From: Brevibacterium iodinum ATCC 49514
GTDB taxonomy: Bacteria; Actinomycetota; Actinomycetes; Actinomycetales; Brevibacteriaceae
Reading direction: 5' to 3'
Length of the DNA stretch: 64,000 nucleotides
Assembly: GCF_900169265.1 (NCBI RefSeq)
Contig: NZ_FXYX01000007.1
Location: 1-64,000 of the forward strand
Shown here in pieces: positions 50,554 to 59,934 of this stretch (positions within the stretch are counted from its first letter, which is position 1; each line of letters begins with the position of its first letter). The notes under the pieces are model-generated. The model saw nothing but the letters and a program-made list of their open reading frames with translations, had not been told where the DNA came from and ran no database searches. The position numbers and the translations under genes are program-made.

Positions 50554-52251
50554 ATGACTGAGAGCAAGAGCGCCGTGACGCCGCCGGTCGGCCAAGCGTT
50601 GAACGATATCGTCAAGCGAGTTTCGGAGACGCGCTTCACCCTGCGCAGCGAAGACTTCGCCGACGCTCGCACAGCACACTCGACACTGACTGCGGAACTC
50701 AACGACTACGTGCTGCCGCGGATCAATCGTTCGCGGACTCCGTTCCTCATCGCCGTGGGCGGGTCGACAGGTGCCGGCAAATCGACACTGGTCAACTCCC
50801 TCGTAGGGCGCAGCGTCAGTCCTGCCGGCGTGCGTCGACCGACGACGGGCAACCCGGTCGTCATCTTCAACCCCGCCGATGCGAAGTTCTTCGAATCAGA
50901 GCATTACCTGCCTGACCTGCCGCGCAGCTCCGACCCTCAGTCGGCCATGCCCGGAGTCGTGCTCATCGCCGATGAGAACATCGAAGCGGGCACGGCCATT
51001 CTCGATTGTCCGGACATCGACTCCATCTCGGAGACGAACCGTGCGCTCTCGCGCAGGGTGCTGCTCAGCGCCGACCTGTGGCTCTTCGTAACGACGGCGA
51101 ACCGGTACGCCGATGCCGCACCGTGGGCCCTGTTGAAGACGGCCGCTGCGCGAAGCACTTCGGTGGCCATCGTCCTCGATCGGGTTCCGCCGGAAGCCAA
51201 CCGCGAGGTCAGGCATCACCTGTCGAGTCTGCTCGCCGATGCAGGACTTGCGAACTCACCGATCTTCTCCGTCGCAGAGCTCGAGCTGGAAGACGGTCTG
51301 CTGCCTCATGCAGCGATCTACCCTATTCGCTCCTGGATCTCTCAAGTCGGCACGGAGGGCACCTCACTCGAGCGCATTCGCAATCGCACGCTGACGGGTG
51401 CGATCGCTGCGCTGCCCGCACGGGTCAGGGAGCTCGCCGACTTCGCCGAAACTCAGGAACAGGCTCACATCGCCCTGGTCGGCTCAGTGGATAAGAGCTT
51501 CCGATCAGCTCAATCCGGGCTCGGCGAAGTCTTCTCCGACGGACGAGTCCTGCACGGCGAGGTCAATGCTCGCTGGCAGGACTTCGTGGGCACAGGCCAG
51601 CTCTTCCGCGGACTGGAGCCGACGATGGCTCGAATGCGAGATCGCATCTCCGCTGCGGTGACCGGCAAACATGACGCGGCCACACCATTGCATGTCGCCA
51701 TCCTGCGCAGCGCGGCCGTGTCCCTGCGCGAACAGGCCATCGACGTGCTCGATGAAGTCAATGCCGAGTGGCGAAACACCGCTGCCGGTGCGGCCCTCAT
51801 CGAAGATCAGCCTGAACTGCGCACGGTCGGAGCGGGGCTCGAGGACTCAGTGAAGTCGGCGGTGAGCACCTGGTCGGACGAAGTCAACGCGCTTGTGCGC
51901 GATATCGGTCAGGGAAAGAAGTCCAAGGCCCGAATCCTCTCCTTCGGCGTTGCCGGAGTCTGCGCTGTCGTCGAATACGCGGCCTTCTGGGATCCGCGGA
52001 CCTCCCGCGATGGCGGGCAGAACACCCGACAAGGTGCAGGAGTCGCACTCAATCTCGCGGAGACGATCTTCGGAGCCGACGAGGCGGCCAGGCTCATCGC
52101 ATCGATCCGACAGCGCTTCCTCGACGCGGCTGTGGGCATCGTGGCGGGCTGCCGTACTCCTTTCGACAACGCATTGAGACTATCCGCGGTACCGGCGCGG
52201 CAAGCGGGCGCCCTGCGCGCCTCCGGTGAACGACTTGAGGTGGCATTGTGA
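50554..52251 (+). CDS. Dynamin-like GTPase, first of a pair (DynA-like)
   Basis: 565 residues. The GTPase domain begins at about residue 65: P-loop GGSTGAGKSTLVNSL, switch region RRPTTGNPVV, and DCPDIDS as a diverged G3. G4 is not canonical (VLDRVPP). A long helical region follows with one hydrophobic stretch near residue 465. Paired GTPases of this type in Streptomyces (DynA/DynB) remodel membrane at sporulation septa; M. tuberculosis IniA/IniC are distant relatives. ATG at 50554 behind GGAGG. The stop overlaps the second gene by GTGA. Confidence 0.78.
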   Translation: MTESKSAVTPPVGQALNDIVKRVSETRFTLRSEDFADARTAHSTLTAELNDYVLPRINRSRTPFLIAVGGSTGAGKSTLVNSLVGRSVSPAGVRRPTTGNPVVIFNPADAKFFESEHYLPDLPRSSDPQSAMPGVVLIADENIEAGTAILDCPDIDSISETNRALSRRVLLSADLWLFVTTANRYADAAPWALLKTAAARSTSVAIVLDRVPPEANREVRHHLSSLLADAGLANSPIFSVAELELEDGLLPHAAIYPIRSWISQVGTEGTSLERIRNRTLTGAIAALPARVRELADFAETQEQAHIALVGSVDKSFRSAQSGLGEVFSDGRVLHGEVNARWQDFVGTGQLFRGLEPTMARMRDRISAAVTGKHDAATPLHVAILRSAAVSLREQAIDVLDEVNAEWRNTAAGAALIEDQPELRTVGAGLEDSVKSAVSTWSDEVNALVRDIGQGKKSKARILSFGVAGVCAVVEYAAFWDPRTSRDGGQNTRQGAGVALNLAETIFGADEAARLIASIRQRFLDAAVGIVAGCRTPFDNALRLSAVPARQAGALRASGERLEVAL

Positions 52252-53828
52252 ACAGTTCCGCACAGACCGAGATCCGGCGCCTCGCCGAGGGTATCCGACA
52301 TGCCCTGTCGCTGAGTGAGGACAAGCTCGGTGGAGACGTTCGCACCGATGCGCAGAATCTGCTCGATCGGGCGGAAGACCGTCTGGGCCTGGGAGAGGAC
52401 TTCACCGTCGTGGCATTCGCCGGGTCGACGGGCTCCGGCAAATCATCACTGTTCAACGCAGTGGCCGGCCTCGAAATCGCCCGTGTCGGTGTGCGCAGGC
52501 CGACGACTTCACGACCGACCGCATGCGTCTGGGGCGAGGGCGGAAACGATGTCCTCGACTGGCTGCATGTGCCCGAACGCAGCCGCACCTGGCGCGAGTC
52601 CGCGCTCGATGGCGACGATCAGAGACGCCTGCACGGTCTGATCCTGCTGGATCTGCCCGACCACGACTCCACGGCAGTCGAACACCGTGTCGAGTCGGAT
52701 CGTCTGGTGGGACTCGTCGATGTCGTGTTCTGGGTCGTCGACCCACAGAAATACGCCGACTTCTCACTGCACTCCGAGTACCTGACCAAACTCGCCGAGA
52801 ACAGCGGGAACATGGTCGTCGTCCTCAACCAGATCGACAAACTCAGCCCGGAGGAGCGGAGGGCCGCAACCGACCATCTGCGCCAGCTGCTCAACGAGGA
52901 TGGGCTGAGCGAGACGAATGTGCGCATCTCCTCGGCCGTGACCCGAGAGGGCATCCCGGAGATCCGCAGCATCCTCGCCGACACCGTCGACTCGAACGAC
53001 GCCGCGGCCGAGAGGCTGTTGGCCGATATGCAGGCGATGGCCAATCGGATCCGGAAGGAACTCGGAGAACCGGTCTCCTCGCCGGACGAATTGGCCGGCG
53101 CATCCCGACTGGTCGAGACGATGTCGGAAGCCGCCGGTGTCGAAGCCGTGGCACAGACCGTGCACGATGATTACATCCGCCGTTCCTACCGCAAGACCGG
53201 GTATCCCATCCTCGCATGGGCCCAGCGCAATGCGCCCGATCCGCTGGGCGCCAAGCACGGTCAGGACAGAGACGAGCTCGTCCGCGCTTCGGTGCCGGCG
53301 ACGACGAAGGCGCAGAGCTCCCACGTCCGGCTCATGGCGCACGAACTCATCGCAGAATCCGTGTCGACCATGCCGCAGGCATGGCAGAACGAGGCCGCGG
53401 AAGCAGAGAAGAAGAGCACCGACGAGCTGTCGGAGAATCTCGACTCGGCCGTCACGGCTGTGGATATCACTCGCCAGAGCCCCGGTTGGTGGTCGCTGGC
53501 ACACACCCTGCAGATCATCTTCTTCGTCGCTTCGATCATCGGTCTCCTCGGCATCATCGTCTCCGCCCTCGTCGCCGTAATCGGTTCGGGAGCCCTGCCG
53601 ACGTGGTGTTGGATCGTCAGCATCGGGCTGTTCGTGATCGGCTGCATCGGTTCATTCGTGACTTCTCTGGTGGCGAAGTCGGCACGGGCCAGAGGCGCGA
53701 AGGAGGCGGCATCCGAGGTCGACGGCAAGCTGCGAGATGCGGTCGGCCGCGTCGCGCAGAGCTCGTATCTCAACTCGGTGAAGAGCGTCATCGGAGAGCA
53801 CCGACGGGCATACGAGATGCTCGGCTGA
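52248..53828 (+). CDS. Dynamin-like GTPase with two membrane helices, second of a pair (DynB-like)
   Basis: 526 residues. GTPase motifs are AGSTGSGKSSLFNAV (G1), RRPTTSRPTA (G2), DLPDHDS (G3) and NQID (G4). Two membrane helices at about residues 420-450 and 455-480 anchor the C-terminus. Being the membrane partner of the soluble upstream GTPase matches the DynA/DynB arrangement. GTG at 52248 overlaps the upstream stop. Confidence 0.78.
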   Translation: MNSSAQTEIRRLAEGIRHALSLSEDKLGGDVRTDAQNLLDRAEDRLGLGEDFTVVAFAGSTGSGKSSLFNAVAGLEIARVGVRRPTTSRPTACVWGEGGNDVLDWLHVPERSRTWRESALDGDDQRRLHGLILLDLPDHDSTAVEHRVESDRLVGLVDVVFWVVDPQKYADFSLHSEYLTKLAENSGNMVVVLNQIDKLSPEERRAATDHLRQLLNEDGLSETNVRISSAVTREGIPEIRSILADTVDSNDAAAERLLADMQAMANRIRKELGEPVSSPDELAGASRLVETMSEAAGVEAVAQTVHDDYIRRSYRKTGYPILAWAQRNAPDPLGAKHGQDRDELVRASVPATTKAQSSHVRLMAHELIAESVSTMPQAWQNEAAEAEKKSTDELSENLDSAVTAVDITRQSPGWWSLAHTLQIIFFVASIIGLLGIIVSALVAVIGSGALPTWCWIVSIGLFVIGCIGSFVTSLVAKSARARGAKEAASEVDGKLRDAVGRVAQSSYLNSVKSVIGEHRRAYEMLG

Positions 53829-53884
53829 GACGCAGACGCGCATCTCCGACTCGAACACACCCCGTGGGCGACTCGGACAGTGAA

Positions 53885-53917
53885 GCCCTGTGGACGGAGA
53901 ACCTCTGTCCACAGGGC
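53885..53917 (+). terminator. Terminator after the GTPase pair
   Basis: Perfect 11-bp arms (53885-53895, 53907-53917; GCCCTGTGGAC and complement) with an 11-base loop and ATTTCAT after it. Confidence 0.65.
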
Positions 53918-54018
53918 ATTTCATGATTCTGGACACTGGAGCGAAGGACCGGGCTGACTGGAGTTCCATGCGGACGCAGACGACCGTATGGTTTCATCAC
54001 ACCGATTTGGAGACACCG

Positions 54019-54612
54019 ATGTCCGCAATCCCGATCACCGTCACCGGCACCATCGCCACCGAGCCGAGCGCACGAACGCTGCCGTCCGGGCGAGCCTGCG
54101 CCTCGTTCAGGTTGGCCGTCAACCACTGGAGAGTCGACAAGAACACCGGTGAGTTCGTCCCAGACGGCACCTCGTGGTTCGGAGTCGACTGCTACGGCGA
54201 CCTGGCGAGCAATTCCGCGATGTCGCTCAACACCGGCGCCGCGGTGATCGTATCGGGCAACCTGAGGAATCGAGAATGGGCCACCGAGGAGCGCAGCGGA
54301 ATCTCGCCGACGGTGGTCGCCGAGCATATCGGCCCCGACCTGAGGTACGGAACCGCTCATTACAAGCGTGCCAAATCAGCCGACCGCTCACAGTCGACGG
54401 CCGGAGAGTCGAACTCTGAGCCATCCGGATCGAACGATTCGGGGTGGAGCGCCTTGGGCCGCGCCGAAACGCCGCCGGACTCCGAATCCGACGGCGACAC
54501 CGATCATGGCGACATCGTCGATACCGCGAGCGGCGACGATGCCGACATCGACACCGGTGCCGAAGATGATCCGATCGCCCAGGAGACCGCAAAAGCCGCG
54601 GCGCCCTTCTGA
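54019..54612 (+). CDS. ssb: Single-stranded DNA-binding protein (paralogue)
   Basis: 197 residues. An OB-fold occupies about residues 3-110 (ITVTGTIATEPSARTLPSGRACASFRLAVN, TSWFGVDCYGDLASN). A disordered acidic tail rich in Asp/Ser/Glu ends AAAPF, keeping the terminal Pro-Phe that binds partner proteins in SSBs although the DDxPF acidic tip is spread out. The main actinobacterial ssb normally lies beside rpsF/rpsR, so this is probably the second SSB (SsbB-like; role in sporulation or competence in relatives). ATG at 54019 follows GGAG. Confidence 0.85.
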   Translation: MSAIPITVTGTIATEPSARTLPSGRACASFRLAVNHWRVDKNTGEFVPDGTSWFGVDCYGDLASNSAMSLNTGAAVIVSGNLRNREWATEERSGISPTVVAEHIGPDLRYGTAHYKRAKSADRSQSTAGESNSEPSGSNDSGWSALGRAETPPDSESDGDTDHGDIVDTASGDDADIDTGAEDDPIAQETAKAAAPF

Positions 54613-54713
54613 TCGCGCGAATTCCTTGCAGCCTTGTCGAATCGATGCGCCTCGCGGCTCGTGTCATCCGCTAGAGTGAGACTGTCAATCGTCCCCTCCC
54701 GCCGAGGTTGCAG

Positions 54714-55439
54714 ATGCGTCTTGTTCCTGTGCTGAGTGCTGCGGCACTGACTCTGGCATTGTCGGGCTGTTCGCTTCTCGGCTTCGGTGCCGATGATTCG
54801 CAGCCGCAGCCGAAACAGACCGAGGCGAAGCCCGTTGCCGAAGTCGACAAGGTGCTCAAGGCACTCAAACCGCTGACGGGTAACAAGGAATCGGTGCCGT
54901 CGACGAAGAAGTTCTTCTCCACGATGCTCGACGCCGGCTATGAGCCCGAACAGCTCGAGGCGACGATCGACGAATCGCCGCTCGGCAATGAAGTCCCTTC
55001 GAAGATGTTCGGAGTCAAGACCGACAAGGGCTGCGTCGTCGGCGAGATCCGGAAAGGCAAAGCCACGGCCGACCTCGTCCAGCCCACCGAATCGACGGGC
55101 TCCTGCCTGTTCGGCGAAGTGGAACGGCCGAAAGGTGTCAAAGCACCGAAGGGCGAGAAGCGCGACGAAGACGGTGACTCGAACGGTGCCGGCCACCTGC
55201 CCGGTGAGGACATCAACGGCAAGGACGGTGAAACCGAGAGCCCCGCGCCGAGTGAAGACGACTCCGCGTCGGCAAGCACCGGGGGAGCGGAAGGGACTGC
55301 GGGCTCAGAAGGCACCGACAGTGCCCAAGGCACCGACGGTTCTCAGGGCACCGATGGGTCCTCCGGTGAGGGCAGATCCGAGGAGACCTCGAGCGACGGT
55401 GGCACTTCGGGTGAAGCCCCGTCTCTCGGCGGAGGCTGA
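54714..55439 (+). CDS. Lipoprotein, DUF6993-like
   Basis: 241 residues. The signal peptide ends in the lipobox LALSGC (Cys at about 18), so it should be a membrane-anchored lipoprotein. Residues about 40-140 form a small domain with two Cys (GCVVGEI and GSCLFGEV) that could pair. The last 100 residues are a low-complexity Gly/Ser/Glu/Thr/Asp tail with GTDGSQ-like repeats. ATG at 54714 follows GAGG at six bases; TTG at 54708 is less likely. A TAGAGT -10-like box lies at 54672. Function unknown. Confidence 0.78.
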   Translation: MRLVPVLSAAALTLALSGCSLLGFGADDSQPQPKQTEAKPVAEVDKVLKALKPLTGNKESVPSTKKFFSTMLDAGYEPEQLEATIDESPLGNEVPSKMFGVKTDKGCVVGEIRKGKATADLVQPTESTGSCLFGEVERPKGVKAPKGEKRDEDGDSNGAGHLPGEDINGKDGETESPAPSEDDSASASTGGAEGTAGSEGTDSAQGTDGSQGTDGSSGEGRSEETSSDGGTSGEAPSLGGG

Positions 55440-55548
55440 GCACTCCCCAACGCAGGTCGGACCGCCTCGGCGGAAGTTCGGTTATCCTCGGCGGATGCCG
55501 AGCGTCAAGTGGCGCTGGGGTGCGCCGAACCGATAGCCTGAGTACACT

Positions 55549-57231
55549 ATGGCCGAATTCATCTACACCATGCACAAGGCGCGCAAAGCGCACGGTGACA
55601 AAGTCATCCTCGACGACGTATCGATGTCGTTCTACCCCGGAGCGAAGATCGGTATGGTCGGCCCCAACGGCGCCGGCAAATCAACCATTCTGAAGATCAT
55701 GGCGGGTATCGAGCAGCCCTCTAACGGTGAAGCTCGACTCAGCCCCGGGTACTCGGTGGGCATCCTCATGCAGGAGCCGCCCCTGAATGAAGAGAAGACC
55801 GTCCTCGGCAACGTCGAAGAAGGCGTCGGCGAGATCAAAGCAAAGGTCGACCGTTTCAATGCCATCTCCGAGGAGATGGCCGATCCCGATGCGGACTTCG
55901 ACTCCCTCATGGAAGAGATGGGCAAGCTGCAGGAGGCCATCGACGCCGCTGACGCTTGGGATCTCGACTCCCAGCTCGAACAGGCGATGGACGCTCTGCG
56001 GTGCCCGCCGCCGGACGCGGACGTCTCTGTGCTCTCCGGTGGTGAACGACGCCGTGTGGCACTGTGCAAGCTTCTGCTCGAGAAGCCCGATCTGCTGCTC
56101 CTCGACGAGCCGACGAACCACCTCGATGCGGAATCGGTGCTGTGGCTCGAGCAGCACCTGAAGACCTACCCGGGCGCTGTCATCGCGATCACCCACGATA
56201 GGTATTTCCTCGACCACGTGGCAGAATGGATCGCCGAAGTCGACCGTGGGCATCTCTACCCCTATGAGGGCAACTACTCGACTTACCTCGAGAAGAAGCA
56301 GGAGCGCCTTCAGGTCCAGGGCAAGAAGGACGCGAAACTCGCCAAGCGGCTGAAAGACGAACTCGAATGGGTGCGTTCGAACCCGAAGGCGAAGCAGACG
56401 AAGTCGAAGGCACGTCTGGCCCGTTACGAGGAGATGGCGGCCGAGGCGGAGAAGACGCAGAAGCTCGACTTCGAAGAGATTCAGATTCCAGCCGGCCCCC
56501 GCCTCGGTGATGTCGTCATCGAAGCGGACAAGATCGAAAAGGGCTTCGATGGGCGCAAACTCATCGACGGCCTGAGCTTCTCCCTGCCGCGCAACGGCAT
56601 CGTCGGCGTCATCGGACCCAACGGCGTCGGAAAGTCGACGCTGTTCAAGACGATCGTTGGTATGGAAGAGCTCGACGGCGGAGATCTCAAGGTCGGAGAG
56701 ACCGTGAAGATCTCCTATGTCGACCAGTCCCGCGGCGGAATCGATCCGGACAAGAACCTGTGGGAGGTCGTCTCCGACGGACTCGACTTCATCCAGGTGG
56801 GCAAGGTGGAGATGCCCTCCCGTGCCTATGTCTCCGCGTTCGGATTCAAAGGCCCGGACCAGCAGAAGAAGGCCGGAGTCCTCTCCGGCGGTGAGCGCAA
56901 CCGCCTCAACCTCGCACTCACCCTCAAACAGGGCGGAAACCTGCTCCTGCTTGATGAGCCGACGAACGACCTCGATGTCGAAACCCTCGGCTCGCTGGAG
57001 AACGCCCTGCTCGAGTTCCCCGGCTGCGCCGTGGTCGTCTCGCACGATCGCTGGTTCCTCGACCGTGTGGCCACGCACATCCTCGCGTGGGAAGGCACAG
57101 AGGAGAACCCTGCGAACTGGTACTGGTTCGAAGGCAACTTCGAAGCCTATGAGAAGAACAAGGTCGAGCGACTCGGCGAAGATGCGGCCCGCCCGCACCG
57201 AGTCACCCACCGTCGTCTCACCCGAGACTGA
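55549..57231 (+). CDS. ettA: Energy-dependent translational throttle protein EttA (ABC-F)
   Basis: 560 residues, two ABC domains without membrane segments. Walker A sequences GPNGAGKST and GPNGVGKST, signatures LSGGERRRVA and LSGGERNRLN, Walker B LLLLDEPTNHLD and LLLLDEPTNDLD. The start MAEFIYTMHKARKAH matches EttA, and the linker (KKDAKLAKRLKDELEWVRSNPKAKQTKSK) is the P-site tRNA-interacting motif. It binds the ribosomal E site and gates first peptide bonds by ATP level. No ribosome binding site is seen; TAGCCT nine bases before the ATG suggests a nearly leaderless mRNA. Confidence 0.94.
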   Translation: MAEFIYTMHKARKAHGDKVILDDVSMSFYPGAKIGMVGPNGAGKSTILKIMAGIEQPSNGEARLSPGYSVGILMQEPPLNEEKTVLGNVEEGVGEIKAKVDRFNAISEEMADPDADFDSLMEEMGKLQEAIDAADAWDLDSQLEQAMDALRCPPPDADVSVLSGGERRRVALCKLLLEKPDLLLLDEPTNHLDAESVLWLEQHLKTYPGAVIAITHDRYFLDHVAEWIAEVDRGHLYPYEGNYSTYLEKKQERLQVQGKKDAKLAKRLKDELEWVRSNPKAKQTKSKARLARYEEMAAEAEKTQKLDFEEIQIPAGPRLGDVVIEADKIEKGFDGRKLIDGLSFSLPRNGIVGVIGPNGVGKSTLFKTIVGMEELDGGDLKVGETVKISYVDQSRGGIDPDKNLWEVVSDGLDFIQVGKVEMPSRAYVSAFGFKGPDQQKKAGVLSGGERNRLNLALTLKQGGNLLLLDEPTNDLDVETLGSLENALLEFPGCAVVVSHDRWFLDRVATHILAWEGTEENPANWYWFEGNFEAYEKNKVERLGEDAARPHRVTHRRLTRD

Positions 57232-57289
57232 GCTCAGTTCGGTCTGAGCCGAACCGGTTCCGACTCTTCTTTCGCATCTTTTGGATACA

Positions 57290-57322
57290 GTGATGCCCCA
57301 GTCATAGAGACCGGGGCATCAC
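57290..57322. terminator. Terminator between ettA and the convergent membrane gene
   Basis: Perfect 10-bp arms (57290-57299, 57313-57322; GTGATGCCCC and complement) with a 13-base loop. The rest of the gap to 57449 shows nothing recognisable. Confidence 0.65.
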
Positions 57323-57449
57323 TCTATCCGTGCGGAACAGGTGGACGATGAACGCGCCCGCACAGAATCGGCGGGAGACGTGCGCTGCGTCCGCTGGCGG
57401 ACCGTCCAAAACGAGCCGGCCCGAAGCCTCGACCGAATGAGGAGAAGAG

Positions 57450-57695
57450 TCAGTCCTCTGAGCGGCGGGTTAGTCCGCCGAGGTTCGCGATCCCTCTGAA
57501 CAGCAGACGGACGAGAATCGTACCGATGACTCCACATACGACTGCCAACAGCCCGCAGACCGCCACATGCAGATCCGTGCGTCCCATGAACGCCACGAGG
57601 CTGAGCAACCCGATGACGAGGAAAAGCGCCACGTTGACCAGCCGGCTGAGGATGGTGCCGATGATGTCCATCATCGTCGGGTCCTTACTCGTCAC
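57450..57695 (-). CDS. Small membrane protein coupled to tesB
   Basis: 81 residues with two hydrophobic segments (about 12-36 and 42-67) and a basic end (GLTRRSED). I start it at the GTG at 57695, which overlaps the tesB stop (GTGA); the open frame extends upstream inside tesB but that part is Arg/Pro-rich shadow sequence. Unknown function; translationally coupled to tesB. Confidence 0.65.
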   Translation of the reverse strand: MTSKDPTMMDIIGTILSRLVNVALFLVIGLLSLVAFMGRTDLHVAVCGLLAVVCGVIGTILVRLLFRGIANLGGLTRRSED

Positions 57696-58600
57696 TGAAC
57701 CTCCTTGACCCGGACCATGCCTTCCTGGGCAACAGTGGCCAGCAGGGTCCCGTCCTGAGCGAAGATACGGCCGTAGCCGAGACCGCGCCCGCCCTGTGCG
57801 GCAGGAGACTCCTGCACATAGAGCATCCAGTCGTCGACGCGCACCCGGTGGTGCCACCACATCGCATGGTCGAGGCTGGCTACCCGCAGCCCCGGGGTTC
57901 GCCACGTCAGTTCGTGATGACGAAGGACAGGTTCGAGCAGGTTGAAGTCACTGGCATAGGCCAGAGCCGCGGCATTGAGCACTGGATCGTCGCCGAATCT
58001 CGAACTGGCTCGGAACCAGGAATGCTGTTCGGCGATCGAGGGATCCGAGACGCCCGAGGTGTGCAGAGACGGCTCGACAGGACGGACTTCGAAGGGACGC
58101 TTCCTCAGCCAGTCGCTGACGACCGGAGAATCCTCGTCACCGATATAGTCAAGCAGTTCCGGGCAGTCCTCGGGAGCAGGCAGACCGGTCGGCATCTGCT
58201 CGGCATGGCTGAGACCCGGCTGGTCGTCCTGGAACGAAGCGCTCAATGACAGGATCGGCGCGCCCTTCTGATATGCGTGGACGCGGCGGGCAGAGAACGA
58301 ACGGCCGTCGCGCAGCCGCTCGACGCCGAATTCGATGGGCTCACTGACATCGCCGGCGCGCAGGAAATATCCGTGGAGCGAATGGATCAGGCGGTCACTG
58401 GGGAGTGTGGCGGCCGCTGCGATGACACACTGCGCGAGCACCTGCCCGCCGAAGACTCGACCGTCGGGTTTGTACTGACTGTGCCCGATGAAGAAGTCCG
58501 TTTCGCTGGACGCCGCAGTGAACTCGAGCCGACGCAGATCGAGGATCTCGTGCAGCCGAGCTACGTTCGCCTCCGCTTCGGAGGATGCTTCGTCGGTCAT
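57692..58600 (-). CDS. tesB: Acyl-CoA thioesterase II
   Basis: 302 residues with a double hot-dog fold. N-terminal half: FIGHSQYKPDGRVFGGQVLAQC; C-terminal half: ASLDHAMWWHHRVRVDDWMLY, which carries the catalytic Asp region. It hydrolyses medium and long acyl-CoAs. ATG at 58600 is preferred because GAGGGAGAAG precedes it; GTG at 58645 would add 15 residues. It is divergent from another thioesterase gene. Confidence 0.92.
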   Translation of the reverse strand: MTDEASSEAEANVARLHEILDLRRLEFTAASSETDFFIGHSQYKPDGRVFGGQVLAQCVIAAAATLPSDRLIHSLHGYFLRAGDVSEPIEFGVERLRDGRSFSARRVHAYQKGAPILSLSASFQDDQPGLSHAEQMPTGLPAPEDCPELLDYIGDEDSPVVSDWLRKRPFEVRPVEPSLHTSGVSDPSIAEQHSWFRASSRFGDDPVLNAAALAYASDFNLLEPVLRHHELTWRTPGLRVASLDHAMWWHHRVRVDDWMLYVQESPAAQGGRGLGYGRIFAQDGTLLATVAQEGMVRVKEVQ

Positions 58601-58683
58601 GGGCTTCTCCCTCGGATGACTGGGCCAATCGTGCGTACGAGTCACGATCCTATCGCGTGCGGCACCGTCGTGAGGAAGGTGGC

Positions 58684-59238
58684 ATGATGGGAGGCATGCA
58701 CTCTGGCGCCACCAACCCCCTTCTCGACGAATTCACCCGCGTACTGTTGGAACTGAGATGGGGTGATATGGACGTCTACGGCCACGTGAACAACGTCACC
58801 CAGCTCAAACTGCTGGAAGAGGCTCGCGTCCGTGCCCTCGGCTCTCCTACCCACAGCTCCGATGCACCGACCACGCCGGGAGAGCACGGGGTGACCGAGA
58901 CGGTCAGCGGGGTCGAGATACCGACGGTCTTCGCCGACGCCTCTGCCACCACCGAGCTGCTCGTGGCCTCCCACGCCATCGAATACCGTGCCCCGATTCC
59001 CTATCGGACCGGACCCATCGCCGTCGATCTCGTCATCAGCGAAGTCCGACCCGCCTCGGTGACGGTGGGCTATGTCATCTGCGAACCGGACGGTTCGCGG
59101 ACCTACACGGTCGCCGAGACCGTCATCGTCTTCATCGACATCGACAGCGGTCGGCCACGGCGCCTCAGGGAAGCCGAGACCGTCGCCATGGAATCGGTGC
59201 TCGGTACACCGGTGCCGCTGCGGAGGGCCCGACGATGA
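58684..59238 (+). CDS. Acyl-CoA thioesterase, 4HBT family
   Basis: 184 residues, single hot-dog domain with WGDMDVYGHVNNVTQLKLLEEARV, the motif of 4-hydroxybenzoyl-CoA thioesterase-type enzymes (Asp and GHVNN). A ~30-residue Ser/Thr/Pro insert follows the active-site helix. ATG at 58684 is behind AGGAAGG; ATG at 58696 behind GGGAGG is equally possible. Divergent from tesB across about 80 bases and overlapping the next gene (ATGA). Substrate unknown. Confidence 0.85.
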   Translation: MMGGMHSGATNPLLDEFTRVLLELRWGDMDVYGHVNNVTQLKLLEEARVRALGSPTHSSDAPTTPGEHGVTETVSGVEIPTVFADASATTELLVASHAIEYRAPIPYRTGPIAVDLVISEVRPASVTVGYVICEPDGSRTYTVAETVIVFIDIDSGRPRRLREAETVAMESVLGTPVPLRRARR

Positions 59239-59906
59239 CGGATCTGCATATCAGCGACCCGCTGGCGATGCGGGATCTCTCCGCCTTCGCTTCTCTGGCG
59301 CACAGGGCAGATGCTGACGGAGCGATGCGACTGCAGGTCGCCTCCGACGTCCTGGCCGCCACCGTGGCACCGCTGTTCCCGCACGGACTCGGCGATTCGA
59401 CACCGCTGGTGCTGGCCATGCGTATGCTGCGCCTGGACGATCACGAACAGGACGGATTCGACGAGGCGGTGCCGCTGTCGAATCTGCTCGACCGCTTCGC
59501 CCGAGACGAGAATGGAACCACTCTGCCGGTGCCGCCGAACTCGGTGCTCGTGTCGTGGACCGGGATCGCGCCTCCGCGCGGAGGCTGGTCCGAGTACGAC
59601 ACGATCAGCGTCGGGCGGCTCCACGAGACTGCGGAGTCAGGGATCGCCGAGATCAGCACCGGTGCGCCCGAGGGTTCTGGGGGACACGCGGTCAAGGCTC
59701 TGCGTTCACGGGTGTGGTCACGTCCGATGGCGGGCGAGCAGGGAACCGGGATGCCAGGAGGATTGGCCTTCGCCGCCGCTGCGCTGCGCTTCATTCCACC
59801 CGCGGGACGCGACGACGACCGTCAGCTGCGCATCATGGAAGCCGGAGGCTGGCTGCGTCTTGTGGCCCCAGGCGGTCACCTTCTCACGCGTGCCCGCGGA
59901 CTGTGA
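59235..59906 (+). CDS. Conserved hypothetical protein coupled to thioesterase
   Basis: 223 residues with no membrane segment and no motif I recognise. The composition and a central LVSWTGIAPPRGGW region are protein-like and codon use is normal. The ATG overlaps the thioesterase stop, so the two are made together. I recall similar proteins beside thioesterase and globin genes in other Actinobacteria. Confidence 0.7.
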   Translation: MTDLHISDPLAMRDLSAFASLAHRADADGAMRLQVASDVLAATVAPLFPHGLGDSTPLVLAMRMLRLDDHEQDGFDEAVPLSNLLDRFARDENGTTLPVPPNSVLVSWTGIAPPRGGWSEYDTISVGRLHETAESGIAEISTGAPEGSGGHAVKALRSRVWSRPMAGEQGTGMPGGLAFAAAALRFIPPAGRDDDRQLRIMEAGGWLRLVAPGGHLLTRARGL

Positions 59907-59934
59907 TCAGCGGTCTATGCTCACCGGACTGTGA

